From an uncultured beta proteobacterium (GTDB taxonomy: Bacteria > Pseudomonadota > Gammaproteobacteria > Burkholderiales > Rhodocyclaceae), in contig CAIXAY010000187.1 in the NCBI GenBank assembly GCA_903917505.1, positions 1-12,456 on the forward strand: a stretch of DNA of 12,456 nucleotides, given 5' to 3'. Under the pieces are notes generated by a model that searched no databases, was not told the DNA's origin, and worked only from the letters and a program-made list of their open reading frames with translations. Shown here in pieces: positions 7,336-12,456 of this stretch; the stretch's first letter is position 1, and each line of letters begins with the position of its first letter. A program made the position numbers and the translations under genes.

Positions 7336-8361
7336 ATGGGCGCATTTCCCGAATTTGTCACGCCGCAGTTCCTGCTCGACAGCGCTGCCGGAGAGCCGCC
7401 GCAAGCAGCCGGCGAAGCGGCGCAGGCGGCGGACGCGGCCGCGCTCGACAGCTATTCGCGCGTCGTGTCCGCCACCGTCGACCGCGTCGGCCCGGCGGTT
7501 TGCCTGATCGAAGTGCAGCATGGAACGCGCGCCGGGCACGGCTCGGGTTTCGCCATTTCGCCCGACGGCCTGATCGTCACCAACAGCCACGTCGTTCATG
7601 GCGCGAGCCGGGTGAGCGCGAACTTCGCCGACGGGCGCGCGCTGGCCTGTACCCTGCTCGGCGAAGACCCCGGCACCGACGTCGCCCTGCTGCGCGCCGA
7701 GGCGAGCGACCTGCCTTACACCGTGCTGGGAAATTCGGCGATGCTGCGCGTCGGCCAGATCGCCATCGCCATCGGCAACCCGCTCGGTTTCCAGACGACG
7801 GTACCGGCCGGCGTCGTCAGCGCGCTCGGCCGTTCGCTGCCGTCGGCCAGCGGCCGCCTGATCGACGACGTCATCCAGACCGACGCGGCCCTCAACCCGG
7901 GCAATTCCGGCGGCCCGCTGCTCGATTCGCAGGCGCGCGTGATCGGCGTCAACACTGCCGTCATACCCGGCGCGCAGGGCCTGTGTTTCGCTGTCGCCAT
8001 CGACCTCGTGCAGGTGGTGCTCAGCGACCTCTTGCGCTACGGGCGCCGGCGCCGCGGCCACATCGGCATCGCCGGCGCCGATATTCGCTTGCCGCGGCGC
8101 GCGCTGAGCCGGCTGGAACTTTCCGAAGATCGCGCCATTCACGTCGTCGGCGTCGAAGACGACAGCCCGGCGCAGCGCGCCGGCGTCAAGGTCGGCGATG
8201 TGATCGTGGCCAGCGAAGACAAGGCCGTCCCGGGCATTGCCGCGCTGGCGCGCATGCTCGATGGGCAGACCATCGGCGTGGACCGGCGCTTCACCATCCT
8301 GCGCGGATCCCGGTTGATCGAGTTGACGCTCAAGCCCGGGGAAATGTCCGCCACGCGCTGA
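7336..8361 (+). CDS. HtrA/Deg-type S1C serine protease with one PDZ domain
   Basis: A 341-residue trypsin-like protease. The triad is complete: His85 in TNSHVV, Asp115 in GTDVALLR and Ser191 in NPGNSGGPL. A single PDZ domain covers about 242-335 (SPAQRAGVKVGDVIVASEDK near 277-296). Deg proteases degrade or refold damaged proteins and are activated by peptides bound to the PDZ. Classical DegP/DegS have a signal peptide or N-terminal membrane anchor. Here residues 1-40 are Ala/Gln/Pro-rich with no hydrophobic segment, so a cytoplasmic location is inferred. The ATG at 7336 has only a weak AAGG nearby; no longer in-frame start adds a signal. It follows the RlpA-like gene by 52 bases. Confidence 0.92.
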   Translation: MGAFPEFVTPQFLLDSAAGEPPQAAGEAAQAADAAALDSYSRVVSATVDRVGPAVCLIEVQHGTRAGHGSGFAISPDGLIVTNSHVVHGASRVSANFADGRALACTLLGEDPGTDVALLRAEASDLPYTVLGNSAMLRVGQIAIAIGNPLGFQTTVPAGVVSALGRSLPSASGRLIDDVIQTDAALNPGNSGGPLLDSQARVIGVNTAVIPGAQGLCFAVAIDLVQVVLSDLLRYGRRRRGHIGIAGADIRLPRRALSRLELSEDRAIHVVGVEDDSPAQRAGVKVGDVIVASEDKAVPGIAALARMLDGQTIGVDRRFTILRGSRLIELTLKPGEMSATR

Positions 8362-8381
8362 GCGCAGTGCCATCACCGCGA

Positions 8382-8400
8382 GATCGCTATACTTGCGATC
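8382..8400. promoter_or_regulatory. Inverted repeat around a TATACT box
   Basis: GATCGC (8382-8387) and GCGATC (8395-8400) flank TATACTT. TATACT resembles a -10 box 35 bases before the next ATG, but the matching -35 position (cagtgc) is poor. It could be an operator-like site or chance. Confidence 0.25.
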
Positions 8401-8427
8401 GGAGAACGCAGACGGGAACAGCATGCG

Positions 8428-9084
8428 ATGACTAAATCGGACTGGCGAGACCTGCTACTGCTGAGCGTTTTCTGGCTCGGCTATTTCATCCTGCATTCGG
8501 CGCTCGCGTCCTTGCGCGTGAAGCACTGGTTTGCCTCGCGTCATCCGCAGCAAATGCCTTTCTATCGGCTCGGCTTCAATGTTCTGGCGCTGCTCACGCT
8601 GCTGCCGCTGCTCTGGCTGTTTGACGGCCCGGCGTTATGGGCCTGGCGCGGCATCGGCGTGTGGCTGGCGGACGGACTGGCGCTCGCGGCACTGGCCGGT
8701 TTCGCGGTCTCGCTCAAGTATTACGACGGGCAGGCGTTCAGCGGCCTGCGTCAATGGAAGGAAGGCACGCGGCGGATCGAGGATCTCGAGCACTTTCAAC
8801 TCTCGCCCTTGCATCGCTATGTCCGCCATCCCTGGTATTTCCTCAGCCTGGTGCTGATCTGGACGCGCGACATGAACGCTTTAATGCTCTTGTCATGCGT
8901 GATGATGACGCTCTATTTCATCGTCGGCTCGCGGCTCGAGGAAGGAAAATTGCTGCTCGCCTACGGCACGAACTATCGGCGCTACATGGACCGCGTGCCC
9001 GGTCTCTTTCCCCTACCGTGGAAATCGATCAGCGCGCGCGAAGCCGCCGAACTGGTCGAAGCGGCGGCCAAAGCCGGCGCCTGA
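8428..9084 (+). CDS. Isoprenylcysteine methyltransferase/NnrU-like membrane protein
   Basis: A 218-residue inner-membrane protein with about five hydrophobic segments (about 9-26, 48-66, 74-97, 136-148 and 152-168). The C-terminal half has the ICMT/PEMT-type signature: LHRYVRHPWYF at 128-138 with the SAM-binding RHP, then GSRLEEGKLLLAYGTNYRRY at 167-186 and VPGLFP at 190-195. Proteins of this superfamily methylate lipids, prenylcysteines or small molecules using SAM at the membrane face. Bacterial members are mostly uncharacterised; NnrU relatives are sometimes linked to denitrification, but nothing nearby supports that. The ATG at 8428 is 66 bases after the protease stop. An ATG at 8423 is out of frame. 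Confidence 0.82.
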   Translation: MTKSDWRDLLLLSVFWLGYFILHSALASLRVKHWFASRHPQQMPFYRLGFNVLALLTLLPLLWLFDGPALWAWRGIGVWLADGLALAALAGFAVSLKYYDGQAFSGLRQWKEGTRRIEDLEHFQLSPLHRYVRHPWYFLSLVLIWTRDMNALMLLSCVMMTLYFIVGSRLEEGKLLLAYGTNYRRYMDRVPGLFPLPWKSISAREAAELVEAAAKAGA

Positions 9085-9108
9085 GCCGGGCGGCAAGGCT
9101 TCACCCGC

Positions 9109-9600
9109 TCATTCCGCGTGCGCGTCCGCCCCGTGTTCCGAGAGCTGCGCGCCGAACCAGCGGTGGATCGCCGTCAGCGAGTGACGGTTGCTCGTCTTGA
9201 AGGTAATCTCCGCGCCATCGGGCAGCGCCTTGTACGAGACGCTGATCTGTCCGGCCCCGGCTTGCAGTTCTTTCAAGCCCGGCATGTCGGCGCCGTGCAA
9301 GGCGGCCGGATCGGCATAGTCGCCGCGCCGGAAGGCTTCGGCTTCATGTTTGAGGTGCTGCTGGATCATCGCCACCTGTTCCTGCGCGGCCGCGTCCTTG
9401 ACGAGCACGCGCTGCACGCCCCCCGATTCGGTCATGCGAAAGACATGCACGGTCTGCGCGAGGTCGAAAGGCATGACGCCGGCGCCCATGTGATGCACAT
9501 GCTCCTGCCTCGTTTGCGCCAGGCCCAGCGAACAGCACAGCGCAAGGAGGAGCGCGACAAAGCGCATGAATCCTGCGCGGCGGATTGGATTTCCGGTCAT
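9109..9600 (-). CDS. Conserved periplasmic protein of unknown function
   Basis: A 163-residue exported protein. Residues 1-28 (two Arg, then FVALLLALCCSLGLA) are a signal peptide, with likely cleavage before Gln29. The mature N-terminus holds a His-rich patch, HVHHMG at 34-39, and the protein has histidines at 52, 82, 85, 102, 140, 146 and 156. The start is chosen because GAGAAAG lies about 3 bases upstream of ATG 9600; ATG 9612 and ATG 9567 are alternatives, and the frame from 9831 overlaps the next gene. From memory, close relatives in betaproteobacteria are often labelled aspartate carbamoyltransferase, but none of that enzyme's features are present and it is half the size. It is last in the leftward operon, 47 bases after the AhpD-like gene. 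Metal or sulfur stress binding is a guess from context. Confidence 0.7.
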   Translation of the reverse strand: MTGNPIRRAGFMRFVALLLALCCSLGLAQTRQEHVHHMGAGVMPFDLAQTVHVFRMTESGGVQRVLVKDAAAQEQVAMIQQHLKHEAEAFRRGDYADPAALHGADMPGLKELQAGAGQISVSYKALPDGAEITFKTSNRHSLTAIHRWFGAQLSEHGADAHAE

Positions 9601-9647
9601 TGTCTTTCTCATCAGGAAGAACACGGTTTTGCGCGACGAGCAGCCGA

Positions 9648-10013
9648 CTACACGACTTTGCTCGCACTGAGCGCAGCGAACTCGGCAAATGCCGCGATGG
9701 CATTCGCCGAATACATCAGCGACGGCCCGCCGCCCATATAGACGGCCATGCCCAGGGCTTCCTCGACTTCGCCCTGCGTCGCGCCCAGCTTGACCAGCGC
9801 CTGCGTGTGGAATCCGATACATGCATCGCAATGCGCCGCGACGCCGAGGGCCAGCGCGATGAGTTCCTTGGTCTTCTTGTCCAGCGCCCCGGCCTGGGTC
9901 GCCGCCCTGGCCATTTCGTTAAAGCCTTTCATGACCTCCGGGATGTCGGCGCGCAGGGTCGCGAGATTCCTGGATACCGACTGGGTGAGACTCTGATAAT
10001 TCGGCGTGCTCAT
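9648..10013 (-). CDS. AhpD-like carboxymuconolactone decarboxylase family protein
   Basis: A 121-residue all-helical protein with the AhpD signature: Glu50, then HCDACIGFH at 61-69 giving Cys62-x-x-Cys65 and His69. AhpD uses this CxxC and proton-relay His as a thiol-disulfide or peroxidase centre; family members act as hydroperoxide reductants or lactone decarboxylases. Here the full CxxC argues for redox work. GLY-rich MGGGPSLMYSANAIAAF near 93-109 is the usual C-terminal helix contact. The start at 10013 has GGAG with good spacing. It is the middle gene of the leftward operon, 18 bases after the DUF2892 gene, beside a thiol-sensing regulator, which fits a role in thiol, persulfide or peroxide handling (inference). 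Confidence 0.88.
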   Translation of the reverse strand: MSTPNYQSLTQSVSRNLATLRADIPEVMKGFNEMARAATQAGALDKKTKELIALALGVAAHCDACIGFHTQALVKLGATQGEVEEALGMAVYMGGGPSLMYSANAIAAFAEFAALSASKVV

Positions 10014-10031
10014 CTTCTTCTCCGCTGACGA

Positions 10032-10223
10032 TCAATCGGGCTTCTTGCAGGTGTTGATGCCCAGGGGCAGGTAGGCCGGGCAACGGCCGGAACTGCCGGT
10101 CAGGATCGGCACGATGCCGATCCAGCCCCAAACCCCGATGGCGCCGGTCAGCGTCGCGGCAATCAGCCCAAGTCCGACGACGACGCGAACGCCCCGATCG
10201 ATGCTGCCTACGTTTGCTTGCAT
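10032..10223 (-). CDS. DUF2892 (YgaP transmembrane-like) inner membrane protein
   Basis: A 63-residue protein with two hydrophobic helices (about 12-29 and 31-43) and a short tail ending CPAYLPLGINTC. This is the DUF2892 pattern, also found as the membrane part of the E. coli rhodanese YgaP, with conserved VGSIDRGVRVVVG at the front. No rhodanese domain is attached. AAGGAG lies just before the ATG. It is first in the leftward operon and divergent from the BigR-type regulator. In E. coli the YgaV regulator, of the same type, controls ygaP, so this pairing supports sulfur-responsive control (established analogy, inferred here). Confidence 0.85.
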   Translation of the reverse strand: MQANVGSIDRGVRVVVGLGLIAATLTGAIGVWGWIGIVPILTGSSGRCPAYLPLGINTCKKPD

Positions 10224-10281
10224 GATTTCTCCTTGTTGTGGAAGCGCGAAAGTGCGACTGTGGAACAGCGACTACAATCTA

Positions 10282-10310
10282 TTGACATACATACTATCGT
10301 TATATATAAT
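10282..10310 (+). promoter_or_regulatory. Consensus sigma-70 promoter for regulator and transporter genes
   Basis: A perfect -35 TTGACA (10282-10287) and a perfect -10 TATAAT (10305-10310) are separated by exactly 17 bases, so transcription should start near 10317. It lies in an AT-rich island in GC-rich DNA. Such a strong promoter usually needs a repressor, here presumably the ArsR-family product itself. Confidence 0.85.
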
Positions 10311-10318
10311 ATTGTCAA
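10291..10318 (-). promoter_or_regulatory. Divergent promoter for the DUF2892 operon
   Basis: On the minus strand TTGACA (10318-10313) is followed after 16 bases by TAGTAT (10296-10291). It overlaps the plus-strand promoter face to face. Confidence 0.5.
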
Positions 10319-10339
10319 GTATTTTATTTGGATTGCGTA

Positions 10340-10666
10340 ATGGCCAAGACCCCGAAGCTTGATATCGACTCGATGCGCACTGCAGCGCTGCAAGCGACGA
10401 GCGTGCTGCGCACCCTGGCCAATCCCGATCGCCTGCTGCTGCTGTGCCAGCTCAGCCAGGGCGAGAAGTCGGTCGGCGAACTCGAAAGCCTGCTCGGCAT
10501 CGTGCAGCCGACGCTCTCGCAACAGCTCGGCGTGCTGCGCCAGGAGGAGATGGTCAACACGCGCCGGGCCGGCAAGCAGATCTACTATTCGGTGAAGGAT
10601 CCGAAAGTGCTGGTCATCCTCAATCAGCTATACGCGCTGTATTGCGGAGATCAAGGTGGTCATTGA
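10340..10666 (+). CDS. ArsR/SmtB-family repressor, BigR/SqrR persulfide-sensor type
   Basis: A 108-residue winged-helix protein. The helix-turn-helix lies at about 47-70 (KSVGELESLLGIVQPTLSQQL, near 43-63), followed by a beta-wing with NTRRAGKQIYYSV. Cys36 (LLLLC) and Cys102 (LYALYC) are 66 residues apart, the same spacing as Cys41/Cys107 of SqrR and Cys42/Cys108 of BigR, which form a tetrasulfide or disulfide bridge and leave DNA when persulfides appear. The classical arsenic ELCVCDL motif is absent. The ATG at 10340 is chosen; a TTG at 10328 is in frame but would start inside the leader. It overlaps the next gene by 11 bases and probably represses its own operon and the divergent one. Confidence 0.9.
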   Translation: MAKTPKLDIDSMRTAALQATSVLRTLANPDRLLLLCQLSQGEKSVGELESLLGIVQPTLSQQLGVLRQEEMVNTRRAGKQIYYSVKDPKVLVILNQLYALYCGDQGGH

Positions 10667-11087
10667 CTGGCCCCACTACACTCCGCTGGCATCGTTGCTC
10701 GGCGGCGTCCTGATCGGCCTGGCCGCTGCGCTGTTTGCCTTGTTCAACGGCCGCATTGCCGGGATCAGCGGCATCGTCGGCGGGCTATTGCGTTCCAAGG
10801 CGGGCGACACGGCATGGCGCATCGCTTTCATCGCCGGCTTGCTGGCCGCGCCCTGGCTGTTTCAGGCCTTTGCTCCCCTGCCGGAAATACACGTTGGCGC
10901 CGCCACGGGAACGCTGCTCCTGGCCGGCCTGCTGGTCGGCATCGGCACGCGCTACGGCTCGGGTTGCACCAGCGGCCACGGGGTATGCGGCCTGGCCCGG
11001 CTTTCACCACGTTCGCTGGTGGCGACCGTCGGCTTCATGCTGGCCGGCTTTGTCACGGTCTTCGTCATCCGCCATCTTCTCGCCTGA
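10656..11087 (+). CDS. pmpA: YeeE/YedE half-transporter, PmpA-like
   Basis: A 143-residue membrane protein with four hydrophobic segments (about 11-30, 54-70, 83-97 and 120-138). The conserved loop [20 protein letters not shown] at 101-120 carries Cys104 and Cys111, the signature of the YeeE/YedE (TsuA) family, which moves thiosulfate or related sulfur compounds by thiol relay. It is a half-size protein that needs a partner, and the next gene supplies one. The start is GTG at 10656, preceded by GGAG 6 bases upstream, inside the end of the regulator gene. BigR-type regulators are commonly followed by such pairs. The direction and substrate (sulfide, thiosulfate or sulfite) cannot be told from sequence. 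Confidence 0.85.
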   Translation: MVIDWPHYTPLASLLGGVLIGLAAALFALFNGRIAGISGIVGGLLRSKAGDTAWRIAFIAGLLAAPWLFQAFAPLPEIHVGAATGTLLLAGLLVGIGTRYGSGCTSGHGVCGLARLSPRSLVATVGFMLAGFVTVFVIRHLLA

Positions 11088-11096
11088 GTGATTGCC

Positions 11097-11513
11097 GTGA
11101 ACATTCTTTTTTCTTTGGCTGCGGGACTCATCTTCGGGCTAGGCCTGGTCGTCTCGGGCATGGCCAACCCGGCGAAGGTGCTGGGCTTTCTCGATCTTGC
11201 CGGGACATGGGATCCCTCGCTGGCCTGGGTGATGTGCGGGGCGATTGTCGTCGCTTTCGGCGCTTTTGCCGTGGCGAAGAAACGCACGAGTTCGCTGCTC
11301 GGCTTGCCGATGCAACTGCCGACGGCGCGGGGAATCGACCGGCGTCTGGTTGGCGGCAGCCTGATTTTCGGCATCGGCTGGGGGCTGGCCGGCATCTGCC
11401 CCGGGCCGGCCCTTGTCCTTCTCGGCGCCGGCCTTGCGCAAGGTCTGATCTTCGTCGGCGCGATGCTCGCCGGCATGGGACTCGTCGAACTCCTGCAGCA
11501 TCGCAAGTCCTGA
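11097..11513 (+). CDS. pmpB: YeeE/YedE half-transporter, PmpB-like (DUF6691)
   Basis: A 138-residue membrane protein with four hydrophobic stretches (about 3-19, 38-57, 86-101 and 105-130). It has the paired-half signature [15 protein letters not shown] at 20-34 and GICPGPALV at 99-107 with Cys101; another Cys is at 47. It likely forms the sulfur-compound channel with the preceding half. A GTG at 11088, immediately after the upstream stop, is also in frame and would add three residues; GTG 11097 is preferred because relatives begin with a short Met-Asn/Lys-hydrophobic start. Translation is probably coupled to the upstream gene. It ends 17 bases before the convergent ACR3 stop. Confidence 0.85.
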   Translation: MNILFSLAAGLIFGLGLVVSGMANPAKVLGFLDLAGTWDPSLAWVMCGAIVVAFGAFAVAKKRTSSLLGLPMQLPTARGIDRRLVGGSLIFGIGWGLAGICPGPALVLLGAGLAQGLIFVGAMLAGMGLVELLQHRKS

Positions 11514-11535
11514 GCCGCTGCCAAGCAGGATCAGG
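11509..11535. terminator. Imperfect stem-loop between convergent genes
   Basis: CCTGA (11509-11513) pairs with TCAGG (11531-11535), and CTGC (11518-11521) with GCAG (11525-11528) inside it. The outer stem contains both stop codons. There is no T-run, so bidirectional termination is only possible. Confidence 0.25.
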
Positions 11536-12456
11536 CGCTTCCCGCCTCGTACCAGCCCTTGCTGGCATTGACCACCTTGACGACGAGCAGCATCACCGGC
11601 ACTTCGATGAGCACGCCGACGACGGTGGCCAGCGCCGCACCCGATTGAAAACCGAACAGGCTGATCGCCGCGGCCACGGCCAGTTCGAAGAAATTTGAAG
11701 CGCCGATCAGTGCCGAGGGACAGGCGACCGAATGCTGCTCGCCGACTTTCCGGTTGAGCCAGTAGGCCAGCGCGGAATTGAAGAAGACCTGGGTCAGGAT
11801 AGGGACGGCGAGCAGCACGATGACCAGAGGCTGTTCGATGATGGCTTCGCCTTGAAAGGCGAAGAGCAGTACGAGCGTGGCGAGCAGCGCCGCGATCGAC
11901 CACGGGCCGATTCTGTCCATCGCCGCGGCGAAAGCGGCGGGCCCGTCCTTGAGCAAGGTACTGCGCAGCAGCTGCGCAAGAATCACCGGGATGACGATGT
12001 AGAGGACGACCGAGGTGAACAGCGTATCCCACGGCACCGTGATTGCCGAGATGCCGAGCAGAAAAGTGACCAGCGGGGCGAAGGCGAAAATCATGATCGT
12101 GTCATTGAGCGCGACCTGCGACAGGGTGAACAGCGGATCGCCGTTGGACAGCCGGCTCCAGACGAAGACCATCGCCGTGCACGGCGCGGCAGCGAGCAGG
12201 ATCAGGCCGGCGATATAGCTGTCGAGCTGATCGGCCGGCAGCATGGGCGCGAAGATCTGGCGGATGAACAGCCAGCCGAGGAAAGCCATCGAGAAGGGCT
12301 TGACCAGCCAGTTGATGAAGAGCGTGACGGCTATGCCGCGGATATGCTTGCGCACCTCGTGCAAGGCGCCAAAATCGACCTTGACCAGCATCGGGATGAT
12401 CATCACCCAGATCAGCAGGCCCACCGGCAGATTGACCTGCGCCACTTCAAGCGCGC
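11531..12456 (-). CDS. acr3: ACR3 arsenite efflux transporter, 5' end outside window
   Basis: The frame is open to the right edge. The first visible codons read ALEVAQVNLPVGLLIW, which is internal ACR3 sequence, so roughly the first 35-45 residues are missing and the GTG at 12445 is not a start. About nine hydrophobic segments remain. ACR3 hallmarks are present: AAPCTAMVFVWS (about residues 86-97 of the visible part, Cys89), ALNDTIMIF, and NFFELAVA with its Glu254. ACR3 exports arsenite (and in some cases antimonite) across the inner membrane by ion-coupled antiport. Length and motifs are normal for the bacterial class. It converges on the PmpB-like gene; arsC or arsR may lie beyond the window edge. 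Confidence 0.93.
   Translation of the reverse strand, partial: ALEVAQVNLPVGLLIWVMIIPMLVKVDFGALHEVRKHIRGIAVTLFINWLVKPFSMAFLGWLFIRQIFAPMLPADQLDSYIAGLILLAAAPCTAMVFVWSRLSNGDPLFTLSQVALNDTIMIFAFAPLVTFLLGISAITVPWDTLFTSVVLYIVIPVILAQLLRSTLLKDGPAAFAAAMDRIGPWSIAALLATLVLLFAFQGEAIIEQPLVIVLLAVPILTQVFFNSALAYWLNRKVGEQHSVACPSALIGASNFFELAVAAAISLFGFQSGAALATVVGVLIEVPVMLLVVKVVNASKGWYEAGSA

Larger units (their letters stand above)
10282..10318. repeat. Inverted repeat TTGACA/TGTCAA, candidate operator
   Basis: The arms at 10282-10287 and 10313-10318 are at the same time the -35 boxes of the two opposing promoters, and the 25 bases between are almost pure A/T. A dimeric ArsR-family repressor bound here would block both transcripts. 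The exact operator half-sites are not certain. Confidence 0.4.

Noticed and set aside
7204..8424. 406-codon minus open frame opposite the protease
   Set aside because: The plus frame has a complete catalytic triad and PDZ; the minus reading is compositional shadow.
10340..12456. A simple arsenic resistance operon (arsR plus acr3)
   Set aside because: The regulator lacks the arsenic CVC motif and has BigR/SqrR cysteines; ACR3 is on the opposite strand and convergent, so it is not in the same transcript.

Overview
The window is about 12.5 kb of GC-rich (roughly 60-65% by eye) chromosomal DNA. Protein style, dense gene packing and family content suggest a betaproteobacterium, perhaps near Rhodocyclales or Nitrosomonadales; that placement is inference. 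I see no rRNA, tRNA, CRISPR array, transposase or phage gene. Many long open frames opposite or beside the genes are GC-rich shadows and were left out.

Left part (1-4393). A divergent minus-strand helical-repeat protein of unknown function runs off the left edge. Facing away from it is a tight three-gene plus-strand operon: an O-methyltransferase-type SAM enzyme, an Acg/MoeY-like nitroreductase-fold protein, and a stand-alone ThiF/E1-like adenylyltransferase. The last two overlap by ATGA. No YcaO, ubiquitin-like or peptide-precursor gene is visible beside them, so the substrate is unknown. This is the most likely undescribed pathway in the window.

Middle (4529-9084). Plus-strand, mostly envelope-related genes: a secreted DUF5666-like protein, an MFS_3 exporter, an RlpA-like lipoprotein, an HtrA/Deg-type protease without a signal peptide, and a membrane isoprenylcysteine-methyltransferase-like protein. 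Between the DUF5666-like gene and the MFS gene lies a 309-bp gap with two strong hairpins and a textbook U8 terminator, possibly a small RNA.

Right part (9109-12456). A sulfur/redox module is arranged around an AT-rich divergent promoter at 10282-10318. Leftward run a DUF2892 membrane protein, an AhpD-like CxxC protein and a conserved periplasmic protein. Rightward run an ArsR-family regulator with the two cysteines and spacing of BigR/SqrR persulfide sensors, then two half-size YeeE/YedE (PmpA/PmpB-like) transporters. The plus-strand promoter is a perfect TTGACA-N17-TATAAT. Its -35 box forms an inverted repeat with the -35 box of the opposing promoter, so one bound repressor could control both arms. 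An ACR3 arsenite exporter converges from the right and is cut by the window edge.
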